NCBI GenBank assembly: GCA_913060815.1
Contig: CAJXSZ010000004.1
Coordinates: 124,001 to 188,000, forward strand
Origin: an uncultured Sulfitobacter sp.
GTDB taxonomy: Bacteria; Pseudomonadota; Alphaproteobacteria; Rhodobacterales; Rhodobacteraceae
Direction of reading: 5' to 3'
DNA: 64,000 bases
The notes below the pieces were generated by a model. That model was not told where the DNA came from, ran no database searches, and saw only the letters and a program-made list of their open reading frames with translations. The translations under genes and the position numbers were made by a program. Shown one piece after another: positions 42,755 through 52,692 of this stretch (positions are counted from its first letter, which is position 1; every line of letters starts with the position of its first letter).

Positions 42755-43852
42755 TTATTGCGGCAGCTCGGCATCAAGCCCTTCGACGTAAAAGTTCATG
42801 CCTGCAAGCGCACCGTCATCAGCGACTTCACCCTCGGCAAGGAACACGGTGCCGTCCTGCTTGTTCAGCGGACCCGTGAATGGATGATAGGAGCCGTCCG
42901 CGATAGCGGCTTTCATGGCTTCTGCCTCGGCTTTCACATCTGCGGGAACCGCCTCGGTGATTTCGCCGATGCCGACCATGCCAGCGCCGATGCCGTCCCA
43001 TGTGTCGATCTGCTCCCATGTGCCGTCCATCACGGCCTGTGTGCGCGCGATGTAGTAAGGCGCCCATTCGTCGATGATTGAAGAGACGCGCGGGTAGGGG
43101 GCGTATTGCTCCATATCCGAGGCCTGACCGAAGGTGGTCACGTTGCCCGCTTCCTGCGCTGCCGCTTGAGGTGCCGTGGAGTCGGTGTGCTGGAGTACCA
43201 CATCCGCGCCCTGCTCGATCAGTACCTTGGCGGCGTCGGCCTCTTTGGCGGCGTCAAACCATGTATAGGCCCAGATGATCTTGAACTGAACATCGGGGTT
43301 CACCTTACGGGCGTGAATGAAGGCCGAGTTGATGCCGCGGATCACTTCGGGGATCGGATATGAGCCGATGTAGCCCACGATGTTGGACTTGGTCATTTTG
43401 CCCGCGATGTGGCCTTGAATAGCGCGGCCTTCATAGAAACGTGCGGAGTATGTGGACACGTTGTCATGCAGACGCTTGTAGCCTGTGGCGTGCTCGAACT
43501 TCACATCGGGGAATTTGGCCGCAACGTTGTTGGTCGGGTCCATGTAGCCGAAGGAGGTGGTGAAGATCAGATCGGCACCATCAAGCGCCATCTGCGTCAT
43601 CACGCGCTCGGAATCGGGGCCTTCTGCCACATTCTCGACGAACACAGTCTCGACCTTGTCGCCAAAGTGCTCTTGCATCGCAAGGCGTGCCTTGTCGTGG
43701 GAAGTCGTCCAGCCACCGTCATTGACGGAGCCAACATAGACAAAGCCTACTTTTGTTTTCTCGTGGCCGTCTGCAAATGCAGTGGTGCCCATGGTTGCGG
43801 CCAGAGCCGTTCCCAGCAGCAGCTTCGCCGCGGCGCGTTTGGTGAATGTCAT
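42755..43852 (-). CDS. BMP-family ABC transporter substrate-binding protein (nucleoside/purine type)
   Basis: This 365-residue periplasmic binding protein has a signal peptide (LLLGTALAATMGTTAFA). The BMP/PnrA fold is recognised from KVGFVYVGSVNDGGW, TTSFGYMDPTNNVA, YSARFYEGRAIQGHIAG, GYIGSYPIPEVIRGIN and ADVVLQHTDSTAPQ. Known members bind nucleosides, or in some cases other purine-like ligands. Being the last gene of a run with xanthine dehydrogenase points to xanthine, hypoxanthine, guanine or their nucleosides as ligand; that is inference. Confidence 0.93.
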   Translation of the reverse strand: MTFTKRAAAKLLLGTALAATMGTTAFADGHEKTKVGFVYVGSVNDGGWTTSHDKARLAMQEHFGDKVETVFVENVAEGPDSERVMTQMALDGADLIFTTSFGYMDPTNNVAAKFPDVKFEHATGYKRLHDNVSTYSARFYEGRAIQGHIAGKMTKSNIVGYIGSYPIPEVIRGINSAFIHARKVNPDVQFKIIWAYTWFDAAKEADAAKVLIEQGADVVLQHTDSTAPQAAAQEAGNVTTFGQASDMEQYAPYPRVSSIIDEWAPYYIARTQAVMDGTWEQIDTWDGIGAGMVGIGEITEAVPADVKAEAEAMKAAIADGSYHPFTGPLNKQDGTVFLAEGEVADDGALAGMNFYVEGLDAELPQ

Positions 43853-43894
43853 GTGAGATATCTCCCCAGATATTTATTCGAGCAGTGTAATGCC

Positions 43895-44815
43895 TCAGGA
43901 CGAGGCGTGGAAAATGCGCCCCAGTGACCCTGGTGCAGCGCTACGTGAGCGCGACAGGAACACAAGGACGACGATGGTAATCACGTAGGGCGACATTGCC
44001 AGATATTCGACAGGAATGGCAACGCCTGCGCCCTGAAGATTCAGCTGCAATTGCACCAAACCGCCAAAAAGATAGGCACCCAACAGCACGCGAAAGGCGC
44101 GCCAAGAGGCAAACACAACCAGCGCGAGCGCGATCCAGCCAATGCCTGCCGTCATCCCTTCGGTCCATTGCGGCACGCGGATGAGGCTTATGTAGGCACC
44201 GCCCACGCCCGCACAGGCACCGCCAAACATAATGGCCAGCGCGCGCACCCGCTTGACCTTGAACCCTAGCGCGTGGGCCGCATCGTGGTTCTCGCCCACA
44301 GCGCGCAGGATTAATCCCGCACGGCTGAACTTGAGCACAGCCCAGACAGCAATTACGATTCCAAGGCCCAGATAGACGATGATGTCGTGGCTGAAGAACA
44401 CAGGCCCGATTACGGGGATATCTCCCAGCGGCCCGAAATCCACATCCTCAAGCCGCGGTGGTTTCATCCCCGCATAGCTTTGGCCCAAGAGTGCGGAAAA
44501 GCCCAAACCGAACAAGGTCAGCGCGAGCCCGGACGCGACCTGATTGGCCAGCATGACTTGAGTGAGAAAGGCAAAGAGCGTGCTCAAAAGCGCGCCACCC
44601 AGCGCAGCGGCAGCAAATCCGAGCAAAGGCGACTCCGTCTCGACTGCAACTGCAAAACCGCAGATCGCACCCGTGATCATCATGCCCTCAACCCCGAGGT
44701 TGAGCACGCCCGTTTTCTCGACCACCAGCTCTCCGATAGCGGCAAAGATCAGCGGCGTGGCGGCCACAAAAAACCCTGCGATAAACAGGACCGGATTGAT
44801 TGCTGAAAGATCCAT
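43895..44815 (-). CDS. ABC transporter permease (BMP-associated, second permease)
   Basis: This 306-residue polytopic membrane protein is of the BPD_transp_2 family. Marks are ATPLIFAAIGELVVEKTGVLNLGVEGMM near the start, then GLALTLFGLGFSALLGQSYAG, and the ATPase-contact region GLILRAVGENHDAAHALGF. It starts in a one-base overlap (TAATG) with the upstream permease gene, giving tight coupling. It forms the membrane pore with that protein. Confidence 0.94.
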   Translation of the reverse strand: MDLSAINPVLFIAGFFVAATPLIFAAIGELVVEKTGVLNLGVEGMMITGAICGFAVAVETESPLLGFAAAALGGALLSTLFAFLTQVMLANQVASGLALTLFGLGFSALLGQSYAGMKPPRLEDVDFGPLGDIPVIGPVFFSHDIIVYLGLGIVIAVWAVLKFSRAGLILRAVGENHDAAHALGFKVKRVRALAIMFGGACAGVGGAYISLIRVPQWTEGMTAGIGWIALALVVFASWRAFRVLLGAYLFGGLVQLQLNLQGAGVAIPVEYLAMSPYVITIVVLVFLSRSRSAAPGSLGRIFHASS

Positions 44816-45897
44816 TACACGGCCTCCGCCCGTTTGAATTGCAGGCGGTAGTTGGTGAACAGGTCGAGCGCCAGCAAAAAGAACAGCAGCATCCCCTGAA
44901 ACACCTGAATGGCCGCGGCAGGCAAGCCCATCTTGGATTGCGCGATGTCGCCGCCAATATACGTAAGCGCCATAAGCAGTCCGGCAAGCAGGATACCCAC
45001 AGGGTGCAAACGCCCCAGAAACGCCACGATAATTGCCGTAAATCCGTAGCCTACATTAAAATCAATCGTCACCTGACCTGCGGGACCAGAAACTTCGAAC
45101 ATGCCCGCAAGCCCAGCCAGCAGCCCCGACATCCCCAGACAGAACAGCACCAGCCGTGCAGGGTTTATGCCGGAAAAGGCCGCCGCACGGGGGGCTTCGC
45201 CAGTCACCCGAATGGCAAAGCCCAACCGGTGCCGCGCCAGCAGGACATAGGCAAAAATCACAGCAATCAGCGCGACCACCACGCCCCAATGCATTCCCGA
45301 ACCGGCGATCAGATCCGCGTTATGCGCACTGGAATACTGCTGCAGATTGCGTGAGCCGGGAAAGCCCATCCCTTCGGGGTTGCGCAAAAGCCCCAATGAC
45401 ATCGACGCCAGAAACTGCTCCGCCACATAGACCAGCATCAATGACACAAGAATCTCGTTTGTCCCGAATTTCACCTTGAGTACGGCAGGAATCATCGCCC
45501 AGACCCAGCCGCCGAATGCTCCTGCGAGTACCATCAATGGAAAGATAAAGGCGCTTTCCAATGGATAAAACGCGAGCCCCGCGCCTGCGCCAAACAGCGC
45601 GCCCATAATATACTGGCCTTCTGCTCCGATGTTCCAGATGCCCGCCTTGAACCCGAGGCTCAGACCAATCGCAATGAGCACCAATGGCGCGCCTTTGATC
45701 AACAGTTGCGGGCGGTAAAAGAATGCAAATTCGCCAAATAGCGGCTCCCAGAAAATCGTGGCAATCGCCTCGATAGGGTCTTTGCCCAGAACTGCAAACA
45801 ACAGCCCGCCAAACACCATCGTGGCAAGCACGGCCAAGAGCGGTGCAGCAAGCGAGAATACCCTGCTAGGTTCGGGGCGCTTTACCAATGCAATCAT
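44815..45897 (-). CDS. ABC transporter permease (BMP-associated, first permease)
   Basis: This 360-residue membrane protein is of the same family as its neighbour, with ready marks: PLVLIAIGLSLGFKAGIWNIGAEGQYIMGAL, KFGTNEILVSLMLVYVAEQ and the cytoplasmic loop RLGFAIRVTGEAPRAAAFSGI. The spans and the order ATPase-permease-permease-binding protein are standard for BMP-type nucleoside importers. It follows the ATPase gene by 48 bases. Confidence 0.94.
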   Translation of the reverse strand: MIALVKRPEPSRVFSLAAPLLAVLATMVFGGLLFAVLGKDPIEAIATIFWEPLFGEFAFFYRPQLLIKGAPLVLIAIGLSLGFKAGIWNIGAEGQYIMGALFGAGAGLAFYPLESAFIFPLMVLAGAFGGWVWAMIPAVLKVKFGTNEILVSLMLVYVAEQFLASMSLGLLRNPEGMGFPGSRNLQQYSSAHNADLIAGSGMHWGVVVALIAVIFAYVLLARHRLGFAIRVTGEAPRAAAFSGINPARLVLFCLGMSGLLAGLAGMFEVSGPAGQVTIDFNVGYGFTAIIVAFLGRLHPVGILLAGLLMALTYIGGDIAQSKMGLPAAAIQVFQGMLLFFLLALDLFTNYRLQFKRAEAV

Positions 45898-45945
45898 GCG
45901 CGGCCCTCCCGCTTCACTTTTCCTTTAAACTCAGATCCAGCCGCC

Positions 45946-47463
45946 TCACGCATGCGCCACCTCCATGTCGTGCGCGCCACCCATCATCAGGCCGATTTCC
46001 TCGACGGTGATCCCTTGTGCTGCGCGTGGTGGTGTAAGACGCCCCTCATTAAGCGCGGCAAAGCGGTCCGAAATCTCCATCAGCTCGTCAAGATCTTGGG
46101 AGATCACAATGAGCGCAGCACCTTCGGACGCCATATCCAAAAGCGCTTGTCTGATCGCGGCGGCGGCAGAGGCATCAACTCCCCAAGTGGGCTGGTTGAC
46201 GACAAATACTTCCGGCTTTTGCATCACTTCCCGACCAATCACAAATTTCTGCAGGTTACCCCCCGACAAGGAGCGTGCGGCAGCAGCGGGACCTGATGTG
46301 CGGACATCGAATTGCGCGATCACACGCTCGGCAAAACGCGTCGCCGCGGGCCAGTTCAAAAAGCCGGAGTTCTGCAATTGCATCCGTGTGGCGCCCGTGA
46401 GCATCGCATTCTCGGTCAGTGACATGTCGGGCGCTGCGGCGTGGCCCATGCGCTCTTCCGGTGCTGCAAGCAGGCCTATTGCGCGCCGCGCTTTAGGGCC
46501 GAGCGGGCCGATGTCGGTATCCTTGAAGCGCAACATGCCCGCCGCAACAGGCCGCTCGCCCGACAGAGCGGCCAGCAATTCATCTTGTCCGTTGCCCGCA
46601 ACCCCGCCAATGCCCAATATCTCGCCTGCGCGCAGCTCCATCGAGATGTCCTTTAGCGAGATGCCGAACATATTGGGGGCTGGTGCCTTCAGGCCGCTGA
46701 GGGTCAGCATCACATCGCCAGCCGTTTGCCCTGCGCGGGTCGGTGTGCTCAGAAGTTTGCCCACCATCATCTCGGCCATATCGCGGGCGGTTGTTTCACG
46801 CGGGGTACATTCGCCCACGACTTTGCCCAACCGCAGGATCGTAGCGTGGTCACAGAGGGTTCTGATCTCTTCAAGCTTGTGCGAGATATAGAGGATCGCC
46901 GTGCCCTCCGCGCTGAGCTTGCGCAGCGTCTTGAACAGAATTTCGACCTCCTGCGGCGTCAGGACGCTGGTCGGCTCATCCATGATCAGCAGCTTGGGCT
47001 CTTGCAAAAGGCAACGAATAATCTCCACGCGCTGCCGCTCTCCTGCGGAGAGATCACCCACGATACGGTCGGGCGACAGCGGCAAGCCATAGCTTTCAGA
47101 GACGGCAGTAATCTGCGCCGAAAGCGCGCCGAGTTTCGGTGCGTTCTCCATTCCAAGGGCGATGTTCTCGGCCACAGTCATCGCGTCAAAGAGCGAGAAA
47201 TGCTGGAACACCATACCAACACCAGCGGCGCGCGCCGCGCGCGGCTCGGACGGGGTGAAGGGTGCGCCGTTCATCTGCATCGTGCCCGCATCGGGCTTCA
47301 CAAGGCCGTAGATCATTTTGACCAAAGTAGACTTGCCCGCGCCGTTCTCGCCCAAAAGCGCATGCACCTGCCCCGCGCCGATATCGAGCGAAACGGAATC
47401 ATTCGCCACTACGCCAGGATAGGCTTTTGTCAGGGCAGAAAGGGACAGAAGGGGTGTGGTCAT
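45946..47463 (-). CDS. ABC transporter ATP-binding protein (tandem ATPase, nucleoside-importer type)
   Basis: This 505-residue protein holds two ABC domains in tandem, as in sugar and nucleoside importers. Domain 1 has Walker A GENGAGKSTLVK, signature LSAGERQRVEI and Walker B LLIMDEPTSVLT. Domain 2 has a degenerate Walker A (GVAGNGQDELLAAL), signature LSGGNLQKFVIGREV and a divergent Walker B (EVFVVNQPTWGVD), so it is probably weak in hydrolysis. Its start overlaps the xdhC stop as ATGA, tying the importer to purine oxidation. Confidence 0.95.
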   Translation of the reverse strand: MTTPLLSLSALTKAYPGVVANDSVSLDIGAGQVHALLGENGAGKSTLVKMIYGLVKPDAGTMQMNGAPFTPSEPRAARAAGVGMVFQHFSLFDAMTVAENIALGMENAPKLGALSAQITAVSESYGLPLSPDRIVGDLSAGERQRVEIIRCLLQEPKLLIMDEPTSVLTPQEVEILFKTLRKLSAEGTAILYISHKLEEIRTLCDHATILRLGKVVGECTPRETTARDMAEMMVGKLLSTPTRAGQTAGDVMLTLSGLKAPAPNMFGISLKDISMELRAGEILGIGGVAGNGQDELLAALSGERPVAAGMLRFKDTDIGPLGPKARRAIGLLAAPEERMGHAAAPDMSLTENAMLTGATRMQLQNSGFLNWPAATRFAERVIAQFDVRTSGPAAAARSLSGGNLQKFVIGREVMQKPEVFVVNQPTWGVDASAAAAIRQALLDMASEGAALIVISQDLDELMEISDRFAALNEGRLTPPRAAQGITVEEIGLMMGGAHDMEVAHA

Positions 47464-48233
47464 GTGAGGGCCTTGGATTTCGTAGCCGACAATAGGGCGT
47501 GCAAGGCCCCATGTGCAATCTGATCAGGGTGTTTGCCAAGGGATTTATCGCCGATTGGGCATATTATGGGCGATGGATCGTGGTTCATTTGCCGCAGACG
47601 TTTGAAAAATCGTGCGCGCTTTGTCTTTGATCCGATCAGCCCGATGCTGGCCGCATCTCGTTTGAGCAGTGCGGCGCAGAGGCCAAGGTCAATCTCGTGG
47701 CTGTATGTGAAGATGAGGTGATGGATCTTCGCGGGTGCGCGCGCTGCCAAGAGCGGCATATCGCTGGCGGGTGTTTTGCGCACATGGGCGGGGATATGAG
47801 GCGGGAAGCGTTCGGGCGCTGCATCAATCCAAGTAATATCAAAAGCTGCGGGCGGGGACGCATCGACAACGGCACGTCCCACATGACCTGCCCCCCAAAC
47901 CCATAGGGAAAGCGGACGATCTGGCAGGTTCCGAAGCTGCGTTGCGGGCTGCGGCGCCTCAGAACGACGCCCCTTGGAGCTGTAGCGCAGGGTAACCGCG
48001 CCGCCGCAACACTGTCCCAGATTGGGTCCCAGCGGGATCGTCTCGGTCTGTTCGACGATACCTTGTGCAAGCAGCGTTCGGGCCTTGGCGATGGCTGCAA
48101 ACTCCAACGCGCCGCCGCCGATTGTGCCTTTGCTCTCGGTGGGGGTGACTTTCATCACCGTGCCCGCATCGCGCGGAGCAGAGCCACGGGTTTTGGTAAT
48201 CTCTACCCAAATCGCGCTCTCCGTTTCACGCAT
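47460..48233 (-). CDS. xdhC: Xanthine dehydrogenase accessory factor XdhC
   Basis: This 257-residue protein binds molybdenum cofactor, promotes its sulfuration and delivers it to xanthine dehydrogenase. The N-terminal domain has WVEITKTRGSAPRDAGTVM, GTIGGGALEFAAI and NLGQCCGGAVTLR. The Rossmann-like C-terminal domain has LWVWGAGHVGRAVV, FTYSHEIDLGLC, GLIGSKTKRARF and the ICPIGDKSLGKHPDQIA segment. I began at the ATG at 48233, overlapping the xdhB stop by eight bases; a longer frame to 48332 lies inside xdhB. Confidence 0.95.
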   Translation of the reverse strand: MRETESAIWVEITKTRGSAPRDAGTVMKVTPTESKGTIGGGALEFAAIAKARTLLAQGIVEQTETIPLGPNLGQCCGGAVTLRYSSKGRRSEAPQPATQLRNLPDRPLSLWVWGAGHVGRAVVDASPPAAFDITWIDAAPERFPPHIPAHVRKTPASDMPLLAARAPAKIHHLIFTYSHEIDLGLCAALLKRDAASIGLIGSKTKRARFFKRLRQMNHDPSPIICPIGDKSLGKHPDQIAHGALHALLSATKSKALT

Positions 48234-50511
48234 CGCCTTTGGCCCGTTTAACTGCCGCCAGAACAGCCTCTGCTGTGGCAGGGGTTTGCAGGTCAGCGTA
48301 GTTCGGCCCGCAGGCGGCCACCGCATCCGCAAGGGCGGACCAAACGGATATGCCCAGCATGAAGGGCGGCTCGCCCACAGCCTTGGAGCGGTAAATGGTT
48401 TGCGCGGGGTTCGGCTTATCCCAAAGCGCCACGTTGAACACGTCAGGACGGTCCGAGCAGGCGGGGATTTTATAGGTCGCAGGCGCGTGGGTCTTGAGCG
48501 CGCCGCGCGCGTCCCAGACCAGCTCCTCGGTGGTTAGCCAGCCTGCGCCTTGAACATAGCCGCCTTCGATCTGGCCAATGTCCAGCGCGGGGTTCAGAGA
48601 TTGCCCCGCGTCATGCAGGATGTCGGCGCGCAGGATGCGGTTCTCTCCTGTGAGCGTGTCGATCACGACTTCGGTGATGGCGGCGCCATAGGCGAAATAA
48701 AAGAACGGCTGTCCCACGCCTTTGATGCGGTCCCACTTGATGTCGGGGGTTTTGTAGAATCCCGTAGCCGAGAGGCTGATGCGCGCCTCATAAGTGGCTT
48801 GGGCTGCTTGAGCAAAGGTCAGCGTAGTGTCGCCCGCACGCACATGGCCGTTTTCAAAGCGTATCGCGCCGGGGTCGCAATCGTGCAGCATGGCGAGGTG
48901 CCCTGCCATACGCCCACGTATGGTTGTGCAGGCATTCAGCACTGCCATTCCGTTGAGGTCAGTACCCGAGCTTGCCGCTGTGGCGGAGGTGTTGGGCACT
49001 TTGGCTGTATCCGTCGCTGTGATCTTGACCTGCTCGATTGGCACGCCGAATTCCGCCGCGGCGATCTGGGCGACCTTTTGGAACAGGCCCTGGCCCATCT
49101 CGGTCCCGCCGTGATTGAGGTGGATGGAGCCGTCATGATACACATGCACCAAGGCCCCCGCCTGATTGAGATGGGTAAGGGTGAAGGAAATGCCGAATTT
49201 TACCGGCGTCAGCGCAAGCCCGCGTTTAAGGATCGGGTTCTGCGCATTCCATGACGCGATATCTTTGCGACGTTCGTCGTAGCCGGCATTGGCGGTCACG
49301 CGGTCCGTCAGCGCCTGAATGATACAATCGGTCACGGGCTGTTGGTAAGGCGTGGTTTGGGTGATGTTGCCATCACGATAGAAATTAGCGCGCCGCACTT
49401 CGAGTGGATCAAGGCCGAGGGTGGCGGCAATATGATCCATCACCCGTTCAATCCCGACAATCCCTTGTGGTCCACCAAAGCCGCGAAAGGCGGTGGCGCT
49501 TTGGGTGTTGGTCTTGAGGCGGTGGGAGGTGATGCGGATATGCTCCAGATGATACGCGTTGTCGGCGTGCAGCATGGCGCGATCCGCAACAGGCAGGCTG
49601 AGGTCCATCGCCCAGCCGCATCGCGCATAGTGGGTGAAGTCCAGCGCGGTAATGCGACCCGTTTCGTCAAAGCCTGCATCGTAGGTGATGCGGAAATCAT
49701 GGCGCTTGCCCGTGATCATCATATCGTCGTCGCGGTCATAGCGCATCTTGCAGGGCGCGCCCGTGTGCCGCGCTGCGATGGCGCAGGCCACGGCTAAAGC
49801 GTTGCCTTGGCTCTCTTTCCCGCCAAAGCCGCCGCCCATGCGCCGCGTCTCGACGCGCACAGCGTGCATGGGTGCGCCGATGGCTTCGGCGACCTTGTGC
49901 TGGATTTCTGTGGGATGCTGGGTCGAGCTGTGGATGAGCATGTCACCGCCCTCAAGCGGTAGGGCGAGGGCGGCTTGTCCCTCCAGATAGAAGTGCTCTT
50001 GGCCGCCGATCTCGAGCGATCCTCGCAGGCGGTTGGGAGCAGCAGTGAGTATGCGGTCGGGATCCCCTTTGGCGTAGATGCGCGGACCGTCCTCGAACCT
50101 GCTGTTTGCCGCCATCGCGTCGTCGATTGTGAGGATCGCCGGCTCGGCCGTGATCTCGACCTGCGCCAGACGGGCGGCGCGGCGTGCGGCAAGGTGGCTT
50201 GTGGCGACAACGATAAACAAGGGTTGGCCAAGGTAATGGACCTGACCCGTGGCCAGCAGAGGCTCGTCATGGGCGGAAGGGGAGACATCATTGCTAAAGG
50301 GCAGATCATCGGCAGTCAGCACCGCGACGACACCAGCGGAGGCTGTGACCTGCTCGAGGTTCATCGCGGCGATTTTCCCCCGCGCCTGATCGCTGAGCCC
50401 GAAGGCGAGGTGGAGCGTGCCGGCTGGCGTAGGGATGTCGTCGACGTAGCGGGCAGTGCCCGTGACATGAAGCTGTGCGGCATCATGGGGCAGAGGTTTG
50501 CTGGTGCTCAT
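48226..50511 (-). CDS. xdhB: Xanthine dehydrogenase molybdopterin-binding subunit
   Basis: This 761-residue large subunit oxidises hypoxanthine and xanthine to urate at the molybdenum centre. Family marks are GTARYVDDIPTPAGTLHLAFG at the start, RMGGGFGGKESQ, the arginine in SATAFRGFGGPQG (matching a known substrate-binding arginine of the Rhodobacter enzyme), HGGTEMGQGLFQKVAQ, and KAVGEPPFMLGIS with the catalytic-base glutamate. The start overlaps the xdhA stop as ATGA. Length matches bacterial XdhB. Confidence 0.97.
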   Translation of the reverse strand: MSTSKPLPHDAAQLHVTGTARYVDDIPTPAGTLHLAFGLSDQARGKIAAMNLEQVTASAGVVAVLTADDLPFSNDVSPSAHDEPLLATGQVHYLGQPLFIVVATSHLAARRAARLAQVEITAEPAILTIDDAMAANSRFEDGPRIYAKGDPDRILTAAPNRLRGSLEIGGQEHFYLEGQAALALPLEGGDMLIHSSTQHPTEIQHKVAEAIGAPMHAVRVETRRMGGGFGGKESQGNALAVACAIAARHTGAPCKMRYDRDDDMMITGKRHDFRITYDAGFDETGRITALDFTHYARCGWAMDLSLPVADRAMLHADNAYHLEHIRITSHRLKTNTQSATAFRGFGGPQGIVGIERVMDHIAATLGLDPLEVRRANFYRDGNITQTTPYQQPVTDCIIQALTDRVTANAGYDERRKDIASWNAQNPILKRGLALTPVKFGISFTLTHLNQAGALVHVYHDGSIHLNHGGTEMGQGLFQKVAQIAAAEFGVPIEQVKITATDTAKVPNTSATAASSGTDLNGMAVLNACTTIRGRMAGHLAMLHDCDPGAIRFENGHVRAGDTTLTFAQAAQATYEARISLSATGFYKTPDIKWDRIKGVGQPFFYFAYGAAITEVVIDTLTGENRILRADILHDAGQSLNPALDIGQIEGGYVQGAGWLTTEELVWDARGALKTHAPATYKIPACSDRPDVFNVALWDKPNPAQTIYRSKAVGEPPFMLGISVWSALADAVAACGPNYADLQTPATAEAVLAAVKRAKGDA

Positions 50512-51890
50512 GACGTCACCTCATGCAGGTCGGTGGCCGTGCCGTTGCTGCGGTGGAAAGCGCGCAGCAGGGCGTTCTGGGCCACCTCCATTCTGTAGTC
50601 GGCCGATGCACGCATGTCAGAGAGCGGAGTAAAGTCGTGGCGAAGTACGGCCATGGCCGCGTGAATGCTCGCAAGCGTGACCGGCTGGCCATTCAGCGCA
50701 GCCTCTGCCTGCCGCGCGCGGGCAGGGGTGCCTGCCATGCCCCCAAATGCGAGGCGGGTTGTGGTGAAATGGCCATCCTCGACGGGTAGATTCAGGCAGG
50801 CACAAACGGCGGAGATGTCCTGATCAAACCGTTTCGAGATTTTCGTGCAGTGCAGCGTGTCGGGCTGAACAGGAAAGCTGATGGCCTCAACGAATTCGCC
50901 ACGCTGGCGGTCCTGTTTGCCGTAGGCGATGAAGAAATCCTCAAGCGGTATGTCGCGGCGGGTATCTTCCATACGCAGGTGTAGGGTTGCGCCCAACGCG
51001 ATCATCGCAGGGCTGCCATCGCCGATGGGCGAGCCGTTGGCAATATTGCCGCCCAAAGTGGCAGCAGCACGCACTTGTGTCGAGCCGTAGCGGCGCAGCA
51101 TTTTTCCCAGATCGGGGAAGTGGGGGCTGAGCGTGCGTTCAAGCTCGGCGATGCTGGTCATAGCGCCGATGCGCCAATGGGTGTCGGTTTTGGTGATGCC
51201 GTGAAGATCCGCGCATTGATTTAGGAAGATCGGGGTAGGAATGTCGCGCAGCTGTTTGGTGATCCAGAGGCCCACATCTGTGGCGCCTGCGATCAACGTA
51301 GCGTCGGGATTCTCGGCGTAGAGTTTTGCGAGGGCGTCGGTGGTCTGGGGCGCTGCCCCATCCAAGCGCCCATCGGCGCTAGGATTCCCCGGGATATTTT
51401 CGCCCAAAAGAAGCAGGTGATCCGGGACGGGTTGTTCTTCGGCTGCGCGGGCTGCGCGGATGATGGGGGCGTAGCCGGTGCAGCGGCACAGGTTGCCTGC
51501 GAGTGTTGTATTGTGATCGGTATCGCCGTTGAGATGGGCGGTGGCCATGCTCATCACAAACCCGGGGGTGCAAAAGCCGCATTGGCTGCCGTGGTGTGTG
51601 ACCATTTCCGACTGGACAGGATGGAGGGTGCCTTGCGCCGTGCTGAGGCCCTCGACTGTGGTGACGTGTTTGCCGTCGAGTTGGGGTAGTAGAAGGATGC
51701 AGGCGTTGAGGGGATGATGGCCGTTTGCATCTGTCACCATGACAGTGCAGGCGCCGCAATCGCCCTCGTTGCAGCCTTCCTTGGTGCCGGTGAGGTGGCG
51801 TTCTTCGCGCAGCCAGTCGAGGAGGGTTGTCGTCGGAGCGGGCTCCGTCAGGGTGACGGATGTGCCGTTGAGCAGGAATGAGACGTTCAT
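50508..51890 (-). CDS. xdhA: Xanthine dehydrogenase small subunit (2Fe-2S and FAD)
   Basis: This 460-residue subunit passes electrons from molybdenum to NAD+. The N-terminal plant-type 2Fe-2S cluster uses C40, C45, C48 and C64 (EGCNEGDCGACTV); the second cluster uses C104, C107, C135 and C137 (QCGFCTPG, NLCRCTGY). From about 190 the FAD domain includes LIAGATDVGLWITK and AAATLGGNIANGSPIGD. It is the first gene of a seven-gene minus-strand run to the BMP binding protein, so the operon promoter should lie in 51891-52038. Confidence 0.97.
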   Translation of the reverse strand: MNVSFLLNGTSVTLTEPAPTTTLLDWLREERHLTGTKEGCNEGDCGACTVMVTDANGHHPLNACILLLPQLDGKHVTTVEGLSTAQGTLHPVQSEMVTHHGSQCGFCTPGFVMSMATAHLNGDTDHNTTLAGNLCRCTGYAPIIRAARAAEEQPVPDHLLLLGENIPGNPSADGRLDGAAPQTTDALAKLYAENPDATLIAGATDVGLWITKQLRDIPTPIFLNQCADLHGITKTDTHWRIGAMTSIAELERTLSPHFPDLGKMLRRYGSTQVRAAATLGGNIANGSPIGDGSPAMIALGATLHLRMEDTRRDIPLEDFFIAYGKQDRQRGEFVEAISFPVQPDTLHCTKISKRFDQDISAVCACLNLPVEDGHFTTTRLAFGGMAGTPARARQAEAALNGQPVTLASIHAAMAVLRHDFTPLSDMRASADYRMEVAQNALLRAFHRSNGTATDLHEVTS

Positions 51891-52038
51891 GGGGGTGACC
51901 CCGCCGCGGTACCATGTGTTGGTCGATGCTGTCTTCGATGCGGCGTAGAAGGCAACGATGGTATGCTACTTTGCGGGGCTGGGAATTGGCAAGGGGTTTG
52001 GTATGAAGTGTTGAACACAGCAGCGGGCGGATAAGGTA

Positions 52039-52683
52039 TTGACTGGATTTTGGGCGGTATTGGGAGTGGTTTGCAGTCTCGGGTCTGCGGTTGACGCCTG
52101 CAATATCGTGACGTTTGACTATGGCAGCTTTTCACGCCCCCCAGCCGCAGTTGATCAAGAGCAGTACCTCGCGGGTCAGGAGGATGTCGATTATTTGTCT
52201 GTGGGCCTGAACGGGATCACTTTGCAGATCAGCCCAGCGAATTGGGAAGTTGCAACGGGGTTTCGTGGCATATGGGAGCGCTGGTTGGAGGAGGGTGCGG
52301 TTCACCCGATGGCCCGCAATTTTCAGGACTATTTTGAGCGACCCGAGCGGGTTGAGACGCCATTTGGCATTCAGAGCAAGGCGAGGCTGACGGGATATCG
52401 TTCGGAGATAATGGAGAAGTACCGCCCCAAGAGTAACCCCGATTTTATCAATACTATCTTGTTCGCCTTTGTGGAGGACGCGCGCGGTACTGGCGCCGCA
52501 TCGCTATATCTCAATGATCCGGCGGGGCAGGGGGACATGACGGCGGCCATGGCGCAATATGCCGCACTGACCGTTATCGACCCGACATGCGTATCGGATA
52601 CAGGAGCTTACGAGGGCAAGTATTTGCCGCAGCAGGCCCGATATGTTGTTTTCCCTGTAGAGGCTTTTTCGGATAACGAATAG
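52039..52683 (+). CDS. Secreted or periplasmic protein of unknown function
   Basis: This 214-residue ORF starts at TTG (no ATG or GTG lies upstream in frame before a stop). It has a signal-peptide-like N-terminus (GFWAVLGVVCSLGSAVDA). The mature part has a central stretch (SPANWEVATGFRGIWERWLEEG) and an end part with TCVSDTGAYEGKYLP. I do not recognise a family. It lies nine bases ahead of dnaE on the same strand and diverges from xdhA. Confidence 0.6.
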   Translation: MTGFWAVLGVVCSLGSAVDACNIVTFDYGSFSRPPAAVDQEQYLAGQEDVDYLSVGLNGITLQISPANWEVATGFRGIWERWLEEGAVHPMARNFQDYFERPERVETPFGIQSKARLTGYRSEIMEKYRPKSNPDFINTILFAFVEDARGTGAASLYLNDPAGQGDMTAAMAQYAALTVIDPTCVSDTGAYEGKYLPQQARYVVFPVEAFSDNE

Positions 52684-52692
52684 GATTTGCGG

